64,000 nucleotides of DNA from Wurfbainia villosa. Lineage: Eukaryota > Streptophyta > Magnoliopsida > Zingiberales > Zingiberaceae. The stretch's first letter is position 1, and each line of letters starts with the position of its first letter. Both the position numbers and the translations under genes were made by a program. The DNA is taken from contig CM045989.1 of assembly GCA_025175895.1 (NCBI GenBank), positions 24,545,928 to 24,609,927 of the forward strand, written 5' to 3'. Positions 32,786 to 42,093 of this stretch are shown one piece after another. The notes beneath the pieces are model-generated. The model was given only the letters and a program-made list of their open reading frames with translations, ran no database searches and was not told the DNA's origin.

Positions 32786-32822
32786 GACTGCCAAGTGCCC
32801 AATGGGAAGAATGAGTTCTTCT

Positions 32823-32832
32823 CTATAAAATG
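32823..32832 (+). promoter_or_regulatory. TATA box of N's 5' LTR
   Basis: CTATAAAATG. The 3' LTR has the same box at 36924-36933 and A at 12803. It would drive transcription of the genomic RNA. Confidence 0.7.
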
Positions 32833-33241
32833 GGGTCTTTAGACACTTGGGGAGCCTAATGCTTCTATTCTAAACATCTCCCAAAGTGCCCAAACGAATT
32901 TCCTCCTCTTCCTTGTGCTTATATTCATCTTATTGTAAGAGGAGTGATTTTGTAAGAAAAGGTTACCTCCACCTAGCTTTGTGCAAAGGAGAGATTAGTG
33001 GAAGATTTGAGGCGTGATTCACCGTGGACGAATCGTGTCGTGGATTAGCGGCAAGGTTGTGAACCACATTACATCGCCATGTTAGCATTGCTCTTTACTT
33101 TGTGTTGTTCTTAATTGTCTTAGCTTCATATTTCCGCTTGCGCTAATCATATTTGTAGATTAGCAATTAAGAGTGAATTCTACCGTATGACGAAAGAGGG
33201 CTATTCACCCCCCTCTAGCCGCCCACCGACGTTCCAACAAG

Positions 33242-33259
33242 TGGTATCATAGCCAAGTC
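33242..33259 (+). other. Primer-binding site of element N
   Basis: TGGTATCATAGCCAAGTC, two bases after the LTR end. It differs from the initiator-Met site TGGTATCAGAGC by G to T. Confidence 0.85.
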
Positions 33260-33299
33260 GCTTGCCACCGGACTAACCGCCACAACAACCACAACAACT

Positions 33300-34964
33300 A
33301 TGATGGCTGGCTCAAACATTCACCCACCGAAGTTTAAAGGAGAATTCTCTTAGTGGAAGAAGAGAATGGAGGTATTTTTTGAAACTGACTTCAAAATTTT
33401 ATTGATAATGGAAAATGGTTTCGAGATACCTAGGGATGAAGATGGGGAGCAAATAGAAAATACAAGATGGACCAAAAAGCAACGGGAGGAGTATTTGGCA
33501 AACTCAAAAGCCAAACATCATCTCTACAATGTACTCCCCCAACAACAGATAAATCGAATTGGAGAGTGTGCAAGCGCCAAGGAAATGTGGGAAAAATTGA
33601 TGGAATTTCATGAAGGCAGTTCCAAGGCAAAGCTTGCAAGAAGGGACCTTCTCTGCTCCCAACTCAACAACATTAAACTAGAAAAGGGAGAAAAGGTACT
33701 TTCTTTACATTCTCATTTCAAGGAAATTATAACCGGTTTGTCAAGTGTAGGTGAGAAGCTATTAAACCGGGATATGGTAATGAAGGCTATAGATGCCTTT
33801 CCCCGGTCCTCAAAGTGGAGCTCCATGGTGGACTACTTCTACATCTCCAAGAACCTAGAGGTGAGCACTCTAGAGAAATTTTTCTCCACTATGGAGCTAC
33901 ATGAAACAAGGCTTGAAGGAATAAGTGAAGAACCAATCATCAAGCCATCAAGGGGAGTGGCACTAATGGCCAACAAAGGGAAAAAAAATAAAGGAGACTC
34001 CCTCCTCATCCAATGAAGACTCCTCCTCCTCCTCCATGGATAGCACGGATGAAGCCTACATGGTAAGGAAGCTTTAAATTTAACAAATCTCATGATAGGG
34101 GGAGAAGGCCAAGGAGAAAGATAATAAGCTACAATTGCCAAGGAGTGGGGCATATAAGAGATGATTGTCCCCTCTTGAACAAGAGCAAATAAGAGAGGAG
34201 GAAGAAAGAAGATAAGAAGAAGGGGAGCAAGAAGAAGGAGGATGAAAAGAAGGCCAAAGAAAAGGGGAAGGCCAAAACACTCAAAGCAAGGACATGGGAT
34301 GATCCTTCATCATCATGATCGGAGGGAAAAAAATGCCTTTGTCACAAATCTAGTTCTAATGGCAATAGAAGATTTGGAAACCACCTCCTCCGAGCAAGAA
34401 GAAAGAAGCACAAGTGAGGAGAGCTTTAGTGAAGGGGGAGCTTCATCCTCATCGGAATCGGAATCGGAGGAAGAAGACATGAAAACTATGGTAACGAATC
34501 TTTCTCCTAAGAAAATAGTTTCCATGATTTCAAGATTAACTAGGAACTTATTTAAGATGAAAAATAAAAATAAATGCATGCAAAATGAGATTAAGGCCCT
34601 AGAAGAAAAATTAGAAAATGCATGCATTAATGTTAATGATTATATTCCTTTTAATGTGAATGATGCATGCATTGAGGAAAATAAGGCTTTAAGGGAAAAG
34701 GTAGATCACCTAACTAAAGCCTTAGAGAAATTCACAATAGGCTCCAATACATTGAACATGATCATAGGGAGACAAAGGGCAAGCTTCAATAGGAAAGGCC
34801 TAGGTTACAAGGGGAAGAAAAATGAAAAGGTCTATCATTGCCTAATTGCTAGGGGTCAAACCAAGAACAAAACAATAGCTAGAAAATGGATCCCTAAAGA
34901 ATATCTAGTGAACCCCATAGGAAAGAACTTATATTGGGTTCCTAAATCCATCCTTAAGGATTAG
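33300..34964 (+). pseudogene. Gag of element N (decayed)
   Basis: Start M-M-A-G-S-N at 33300, then P-P-K-F-K-G-E-F-S, an in-frame TAG at 33351-33353 where relatives have a Tyr or similar before W-K-K-R-M-E. It continues open (Q-Q-Q-I-N-R-I-G-E-C-A-S-A-K-E-M-W) to a frameshift near 33985 and a stop at 34014. The zinc knuckle at 34127-34168 has lost its first Cys (S-Y-N-C-x4-H-x4-C). A long frame resumes at 34242 with a Ser/Glu-rich acidic stretch, a coiled coil (E-N-K-A-L-R-E-K-V-D-H-L-T-K-A-L-E-K-F) and the end N-L-Y-W-V-P-K-S-I-L-K-D, stop 34962-34964. No pol domain follows. Confidence 0.85.
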
Positions 34965-36103
34965 GAAAATCCTAGGATAGTCAACCATGAGGATTTTACT
35001 CATATCATATTATTTGGTTGACTTAGAATGATCGGGACTTAATTTTTGAAATAGTATTGAATGATGATAATGCATAACCCATAAATTGTATGTTTAAATC
35101 ATGATTCATGCTTAAGTTTATAATTTATAATCATGATAGTCAATGATTGATGATTTATGATCATGATTGATAATTCTTGATGCATGTTCATGATTGGGTT
35201 TTTAGGATGATACTTAACCATGGGTAGAATTGCATGAATTTAAAGGTTAAGTATATAAATACCTTTAGGAACATCTCACACTAACCATAAGGATAACCTT
35301 GATTGAAAACTTAGCACAGGTGAGATGTTAGGATGATACAAATGGTCCACTAATGTTTATGGCATTTAGATGGGTCATTAAGTGTATCAATAGAGCAATA
35401 ATAGACCAATCATGGGGAAGTCTTATGTTTAATTCATAGACATATTACCCAAAGATCATGTTTGGATATTTCATATGTTTTCAAAACCATTCCTTACTTT
35501 AAAATCTGTGTTTTCATGTTTTGAAACAATCTAAAGCAAAACTAGGCGTTAAAATTGGTACAAACTTGATCAAATACTAGTTGTTTTTGAAACTTTTGGA
35601 TTTTTGACAAATCATTGAAAATATAAATAATTTTCATGAAAACTCATTTTTCACAAATAAAGGAATTTAAAATAAGTGTGTTTTCAAAATTTCACAATTT
35701 TTCAAATTTTTTGGAATTTCTGGTGTATTTCTGAATTTCGGTCCAAAAATCAAAAATTGTTGAAACCAGTGTGCCAGTCGACTAATGTCTGATTCAGTCG
35801 ACTGGTGGCACTGTTCATAGCCTAATTTTAGTGTTTTCGGGCTATTTTGATGGTTTTTTGACCCTTAGACTTTGATGCCTTGGATTATGACATTTAGATA
35901 ATGTTTTTGATGGTGTCAAAGGAGGAGAATTGATAAGTTTAAGTTAATCATGCTAAAAGGATAGATTTAACATGTCTCAAGGGGGAGTTGCATGTTTAAG
36001 GGGGAGTTTTCATACTCATATTATTTACATGCTTTCTTGCCTTATGTTGTTATTGTTATTTACCTAACTTAAACGGATTGCCACACATCAAAAAGGGGGA
36101 GAT
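34965..36103 (+). other. 3' UTR of element N
   Basis: Non-coding, collinear with A. It holds the CATCTCAC-type stem (35270-35329), a short CAGTCGACTG pair (35775-35805) and polypurine-like motifs at about 35917, 35978 and 35998. The polypurine tract AAAAAGGGGGAGATT at 36090-36104 is next to the LTR. Confidence 0.75.
35270..35329 (+). other. Conserved 3' UTR stem motif in N
   Basis: AACATCTCAC (35270-35279) pairs perfectly with GTGAGATGTT (35320-35329) over a 40-nt loop containing CCTTGATTG. A has the same 40-nt loop length. Confidence 0.65.
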
Positions 36104-37342
36104 TGTTTGGGCAATCAACCCAGTGATATGGTTTTGATGTGTGTGGCAAAGGGTTTAAGTTAGGTTTGATATGGATTTGTTATGTGCGTTGGAGTCTTGT
36201 AGGACTTAGTAATTCGCACATGGAGAATTGGCGAGTTTCACCTCTCATGACTCGGTCCTTAAGTCGGTGAAAGATGCATTGCGAAAGCCGTGCGCTTGGT
36301 GCATCCGAGGGACCGCCAGATGAGGAGCATTGGAGTAAAGCCGGAGGAGGTAGACTTCAGGGTGAGACGCGAAGGATGGCGCTGCGAAGCCGTGCGCTTG
36401 GCGCATCCGAGGGACATGGCCGGAGGAAGACAACTTCAAAGGCGAGGGACTCCAAGGGAATGAGAGTGAGCGATTGTAACCCGGAACGGGGTAGATCGTA
36501 GGTGAAACTTGACCATTTGGCTAAGTATCGGATGAGATTTTTCGACATCAGTCGACTGCCATGACATGACAGTCAATTGCTCCAAGTCAACTGTGACTCG
36601 ACTGGTGTTCGAGTCTAGTTCATCTCATCACCAACCGCCAAGGATTGGTACGATCGACGAACCCTGATCGGATCGATGATGGCATCAGTCGACTGGTCGC
36701 AAGGGTTTCGAGCACAAAATGTTGATCAATCGAGTGCTCGCTTCCAACACTCGACTGTTAGCTCCATCAGTCGACTGATGGGATAATCAATCGACTGATG
36801 TGGCAGCCGTTGGATGAAATCCAACATGGAAGAAATCGTTATTGGGCAACGACTACAGGAACAGTCGACTAATCGGGGCATCAATCGACTGCCTGGCGCC
36901 CAACGGGAAGAATGAGTTCTTCTCTATAAAATGGGGCCTTTAGACACTTGGGGAGCCTAATGCTTCTATTCTAAACATCTCCCAAAGTGTCCAAACGAAT
37001 TTCCTCTTCTTCCTTGTGCTTATATTCATCTTATTGTAAGAGGAGTGATTTTGTAAGAAAAGGTTACCTCCACCTAGCTTTGTACAAAGGAGAGATTAGT
37101 GGAAGGTTTGAGGCATGATTCACCTTGGACGAATCAGGTCATGGATTAGCGGCAAGGCCATGAACAATGTTACATCATCGTGTTAGCATTGCTCTTTACT
37201 TTGTGTTGTTCTCAATTGTCTTAGTTTCATATTTCTGCTTGCGCTAATCATATTTGTAGGCGAGCAATTAAGAGCGAATTCCACCGTACGACGAAAGAGG
37301 GCTATTCACTCCCCTCTCTAGCCGGCCACCGATGTTCCAACA
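36104..37342 (+). repeat. 3' LTR of element N
   Basis: 1239 bp, collinear with 32018-33239. It has a palindrome array (36545-36895), a TATA box at 36924-36933 and a short replaced stretch near 36650-36685 where GATCGGATCGAT-like sequence stands in place of a palindrome copy. Confidence 0.92.
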
Positions 37343-38065
37343 GTTATATGGGTTATGTTATTGTATACCTGTTCAGGATGATATAGCTTATGGTGTTGCA
37401 GACCGTCAAGTACGTTGGTACATTACTTCATGTTCAGTTGATCAGTTTAGTATATGCATTGAGTATGACTATACTGTGGTTACTTATTATTACATTTAGG
37501 ATTGTATGTCTATTGGACTTATTCTGTATACCTGTAGATCTTCACATGTATACTTGTAGATCTCTATATCCCTATATGTTGTTCATGCACTTTCTACATA
37601 TTACCCCTGAGTTTATACTCACCACCACGGACCCTGGGTTTCCTGTCGCCCAGGTAACAAGTAGAAGATTCCTTGGATGTTCAGAGCTCCGCCAGTTGAT
37701 CCCATCTCACACCGAATGGATGGATACTATGTCCATATTGTTGTATTCTTGTGGATTGATGTTTTGGGATTTTACCCTATATCGTTTCAATATTTATGGT
37801 ATACGGATGTGTTGTATGTATTTGTCTTTTGATGTGATTTCTATTATGGTTCTTGTTGTGTCAAGTCACTATGGAGTGCATAGTTGAGTCATTGTGTATT
37901 TATTATTTGTCAGTATCTTCCGCTGCATTTATTGGATTATGTCCATATATATATTATGTGATTGTGGCCGAAAGGCTTTATGTATATCAGGGAATTGTAT
38001 CACGTACAGGGGAGATGTTGTCCGATTATTTTCGGCTCGGCATACTCTCGGGGCGTGACAAAAAG

Positions 38066-39340
38066 AGATTTGTTAGTCAATAAATTGTACAATTTGAAGA
38101 TGCAGGACAATGAGACTATGATACAACTCCATGTGTGCATTCAAGACATCCTAAATGGCCTTCATGTCATCAAACAAAAGGTGGAGAACCGCGACGTGAT
38201 AAGATACGCTCTAAGAGCTTTTCCTCGGATGACTTTGTGGGCATCCATGGTTGATGCTTACCAATTATCTAGGGATTTATCTAAAATTAGGTTAGATGAA
38301 CTATTTTTAGAGTTTGAATTGTATGAACAGTCTAACTCTTGTCGATAAAAGTGTAGCTTTGATTGCAAGACAAAGGAAAGGCAAGAGCAAACCCCCGCCC
38401 GAAGAGTCCGAATCCGAGTCGGAATCGAAGGAAGAAATGGAGACGGAACTAGTCAACCTAGTTCGGAAAATGATCATAAAAGGAAGAAAGTCTACAAAGC
38501 AATCAAAGAACAAGAAAACTAAGCCAAACACAAGACCCCACAAAGTTACAAGTGTTATAAGTGCAATAAGAAAGGTCACTTCAAGTCCGAGTGTCCGAGG
38601 CTAAAGAACAAGCAACTGCAAATCAAGAAGGCACTCAACGCAACTTGGGAGGAATCATTGGAAGAAGTAGAAGACCAAGTCCACAACTTAGCATTCATGG
38701 CAAGACCGACCGAGTCCGAGTCCGAATCCGAATCGACAACAAGTCTGAGTCCGAGTTTGATTCCAGATCCAACACCGAGCTCCAATTCAAGACAAGCCAC
38801 GGATCCATATCCGGTTCAAAAGAATCAATCAAGGTAAGTCGGTCTTTAATTAACACCTTATATAATGGCATTAAATTTTTAGATAAGAAATTAGCTAAGT
38901 CCGAGTCTAAAGTCGAGTCATTGCTTAAGGAGGTTAAACTCCTCAAGCATAAGGCAACCCTAACCTCTTAAACTAGTCAAGTTCAAGAGGGAAACTCAAC
39001 TCAAGTTGAAAAACTTGAGGAAGATAATTCTCTTTTGAAAGGGAAAGTTAAAGATCTTAAGGTTAAGTTGGAAAAGTTTACATTGGGCTCCAAGGGTCTT
39101 GACCTAATCCTTGGAACTCAAAGAGTCGTGTACAACAAGGTCAGACTCAGGTTTAGAGCAAAAAATATATCTTTTATTTCACTTGTAAATCATGATCGTA
39201 AATGAATCTAAGCATGGGTCCCCAAGTCGAGTCTAAAGTCACAACTAGGCTCAACCAAGTATTGGGTTCTCAAGGATCAAATCCACTATGTAGATAGACC
39301 ATATCGATTCAATGATCTAGGGGGGAGCCAATACTAAAAT
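38066..39340 (+). pseudogene. Gag C-terminal part of element B (decayed)
   Basis: Continues B gag after solo LTR M: R-D-L-L-V-N-K-L-Y-N-L-K-M-Q, then E-S-E-S-E-S-K-E-E-M-E in a shifted frame. A CCHC zinc knuckle lies at 38553-38594 (C-Y-K-C-x4-H-x4-C, intact), followed by a second acidic E-S-E-S run and a coiled coil (L-L-K-E-V-K-L-L-K-H-K, E-E-D-N-S-L-L-K-G-K-V). Near 39210-39270 are W-V-P-K and Y-W-V-L-K, matching the W-V-(P/L)-K end of the other gag-only elements. At least three frameshifts and several stops. No pol follows. Confidence 0.75.
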
Positions 39341-40680
39341 TGTGTGCTCAATTACTTGATTAATTTATCTTTGCATGCTTAGTTAGTTTTTATTTGCTTA
39401 ATTTAGAACGGTTGGATAGGACTAATGGTTAATTAACCTTGACAACATAGTATCAGGACGCAGTGAGATGATAGTACGTTAGGAAAATGAAATCTCGTGT
39501 ATCCGAGTTAGATAAAGAGTATCTAGCTTGGTGCACTTGGCTAAGTGGAACTAACTAAAGCTACCTCACCACATCCTAAACTTGTTAAATCAGGACTTAA
39601 CCCTAAAGTGAATTAAGTGTACAATTTCTTAAGATTGGCTTTGTCTAAGGAAGTGGTCATTATTTCGATCAAAAAAGGCCTTTGTGCCTCGCCACGACCT
39701 GGAACCCATCTTTTGAAAGGTTCACTTAACTAACTAAAGGTTAAATCCGAATCTAACCCAAGGTTAATTAATTTTTAAATCATTAAAATTAACTAAGTAA
39801 AATTGAAAACCATCTCACAAAACACATAATGTTAACATGCTTTGAGACACATAAAATGGGTGAGATGTTAAGGACAATTAAAATAAAAATAACATAAATT
39901 TTGAAATATTTTAAAAATCTATAAAAATATTTATTTTCATGATTATTGCATGTAGTTATGTTTAATCTTTGGTAATATATAGTTACTTGATTGGTTGACC
40001 AATACTAGACATTTAATTCTTAGGTCAATCTTAGACTCCTAAACCCTCTAGACTTGGTAAGTTTCCTTGTGGTTAACTATTATGTCCTAAAAAGTATAAC
40101 AAGTTAAGGGGGAAATACTGATTTTTTTTTTTAAAAAAAATATACTTGAAAATTACTCTTGCAACTTTTTTTTTTAAAAAAAATGATAAGTCTTCAAAGT
40201 ATTTTGAAACCATATTTATTAAATCCTTTTGGTAAGGTATAAAATTAAACACTATGGTTAATTGAGAGTATGCATTCGAAATATAACTTTTATAAAATGG
40301 AATACATGAGCTTGTAATATCTGGATTATGTTCATAATATTTTCAAAAATTACTTCACCATAGTTATCATACACTCTTTCACAAAAGTAAAGTTTAACAT
40401 TGTTGGTGCAGAGGGAAAAGAAAGACTTAAATTGATCATACACCTCTAGTTACCTCTAAGTTGGTATACGATCCTTAGGACTTAAATTAATAAGTCAAAA
40501 TTAACTTCAAAGTATATATTATTTTATAAAAAGGGTACATTCTGGGATTCATAAAAACTTATAATTATGTCCCTTATCTTTTGAACTTATAATGTGTTTT
40601 TGAAAAGTTTATTAGAGTTTGACATTGCGCAAGATTCTCTTCCTTTATATATGTTCAAACATTAACTCCGCCTATGATAA
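39341..40680 (+). other. 3' UTR of element B
   Basis: Non-coding AT-rich sequence with the CATCTCAC/GTGAGATG stem (39811-39818, 39860-39867), polypurine-like GGGGGGAG (about 39320) and AAGGGGGAAA (about 40105), and two T-run/A-run pairs (40121-40180). B's 3' LTR is not reached before the LINE. Confidence 0.55.
39811..39867 (+). other. Conserved 3' UTR stem motif in B
   Basis: CATCTCAC pairs with GTGAGATG across a 41-nt loop, followed by TTAAGGA (compare TTAGGA in N). Confidence 0.55.
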
Positions 40681-41972
40681 GTTAACCTTATCGTGGCCGG
40701 TCCCAAGCCCGGATAAAGGAAAGTTGCATTATGTTGCCAGCCAGCGTTAAACTAAGGCAAATGTTCAATGAATGGATCAATCAAACTATTGTGCTAATGC
40801 TAGGTTGTTCCCCGGAAGGAATTCGTTATAGGGTTCGACTGTAACATCTCGACAAGGACCACTACATTTTTAGAACTTGGATGTAGTGAAAAATATACAA
40901 GAGTTAGTGTTGCAGGGTCCGACTGTAATGTATCGACAAGGACCACTACATCTCCATGAGAACTTGGGTGTAGTGTAAAATAAGCAAGAGTTCTCACACC
41001 ATAGGTTGGGTAAGAACAAATATTATAAAAAAAACTAATAGTCTAAGATTTGGTACATGGAACATAGGAACCCTCACTGGTTAAACAATGGAGATAGTAG
41101 ATACGATGATTAGGAGAAAAATTAATATTGTGTGTACAAGAGACAAAATGAGTATGTGAGAAGGCAAAGATGATAGAGAACTCAGGTTTAAGTTATGCTA
41201 TACAGGAAAGAGTAAAACAAGAAATGGAGTGGGTATTATTGTAGGTAGTTCGTTAAAGGATAAAGTTGTAGGAGTAATTAGAAAGGGGGACAGAATTATA
41301 GCTCTCAAAATTGTAGTGAAGAAAGAAACTATGAACGTAATTAGTGTATATGCACCTCAAATAGGATTAGATGAAAATACCAAATTAAGGTTTTGGGATG
41401 ACTTGGATGAAGTATTACAAAATATTCCGTCAAATTAGATGATTTTAATAGGAGGCGATTTAAATAGGCATGTGGGAGTGAAAAATGATGAATATGAGAG
41501 GGTGCATGGGGGTTATGGGTTTAGAATAAGAAATGAAGAAGGTAAAACTATACTGGATTTTGCAATAGCATATAATCTTATACTAGCTAATATATTTTTT
41601 AAGAAAAGAGAAGAACACTTAGTCACGTTCAAAAGTGAAAATAATAAATCACAAATTGATTTTTTTTATGGTTAGAAAGAGAGATAGAAAGATTTGTAAA
41701 GATGGTAAGGTCATCCCTAGAGAAAGTTTAACTACTCAACATATGTTAGTAGTATTGGATATACGCTTCAAACATAATATTAATAGAAGGAAAATATACA
41801 CAATTCCGAGAATTAAGTGGTGGAAGTTAAAGGATGAGAAACTAAATATATTCAAAGAGAAGGTAGGAGTACAAGTATTAGATGAAATATATAGTAACCC
41901 TAATACGACATAGGATAAGATGGTATCAAAGTTAATAATAGTAGCCAAGAGTGTACTCGGTAAGTTAAATAT
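40680..41972 (+). mobile_element. LINE (RTE-like), 5' part only
   Basis: The 5' UTR contains the block CCGGTCCCAAGCCCGGATAA (near 40700), known from plant RTE-type LINEs, and two ~90-bp direct repeats (about 40828-40990) around TCGACAAGGACCACTACAT. An endonuclease frame follows. The right side is cut by insertion of G at 41973. The start is approximate. Confidence 0.7.
41049..41972 (+). pseudogene. LINE endonuclease (EEP superfamily), broken
   Basis: An apurinic-endonuclease-like domain that nicks target DNA to prime reverse transcription. Motifs in order: G-T-W-N-I-G-T-L, Q-E-T-K, N-G-V-G-I-I-V, I-S-V-Y-A-P-Q, I-G-G-D-L-N-R-H-V-G, K-S-Q-I-D-F-F and T-Q-H-M-L-V-V-L-D-I (catalytic His). Defects: TAA near 41085, a frameshift plus stop at the Q-E-T-K-W site near 41145, TAG at 41436-41438 and a frameshift near 41670. 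The RT part would lie beyond the G insertion, outside the window. Confidence 0.82.
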
Positions 41973-42093
41973 TGGGACCATTGTGACCGCTAGAGGGGGT
42001 GAATAGCGTCGTCGATGCTTGATGGAATTCGTTCGCGATCGTGCTTGCTACAAATATATTAGTACATAGCGAAAATAAAAAATATACAATACA
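41973..42093 (-). repeat. 3' LTR of G, terminal part left of element I
   Basis: Matches 55880-55998 closely, including the CTCTAG/ATTCACCCCC block. It continues at 50720 after element I. Confidence 0.88.

Larger units (their letters stand above)
32018..33239 (+). repeat. 5' LTR of element N
   Basis: 1222 bp, TGTTAAGG...TTCCAACA. It has the palindrome array, TATA box 32823-32832 and the ATTCACCCCCCTCTAG block near 33204. Confidence 0.93.
32018..37342 (+). mobile_element. Element N: complete gag-only copia-like retrotransposon
   Basis: LTRs 32018-33239 and 36104-37342, target duplication gttat (32013-32017 and 37343-37347), initiator-Met-like primer site, one gag, 3' UTR and polypurine tract. 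It lies in solo LTR M. Same family as A. After gag the 1.1-kb 3' UTR leads straight to the LTR: there is no protease, integrase, RT or RNase H. Gag here has a premature stop, frameshifts and a damaged zinc knuckle, so the copy is dead. Confidence 0.92.
29266..38060 (+). mobile_element. Solo LTR M, about 3.47 kb (gypsy Del/Tekay-like), interrupted by N
   Basis: TGTAAGATAC...GGGGCGTGACA, flanked by aaaag at 29261-29265 and 38061-38065. The sequence is split by N into 29266-32017 and 37348-38060. No primer site, coding sequence or second LTR is present, so it is a solo LTR of exceptional size. The start and the CGGGGCGTGACA end resemble chromovirus Del/Tekay LTRs; this lineage call is from end motifs only. 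ORFs inside it (for example 37390-37887) show no family signature. Confidence 0.85.

Noticed and set aside
37390..37887. 165-codon hydrophobic ORF
   Set aside because: It lies in the solo LTR M remnant and shows no motif; T-rich sequence explains both openness and hydrophobicity.
29261..38065. M as a full element with N as its interior
   Set aside because: N has its own LTRs, primer site and target duplication (gttat), while M has aaaag; the two events are separate.
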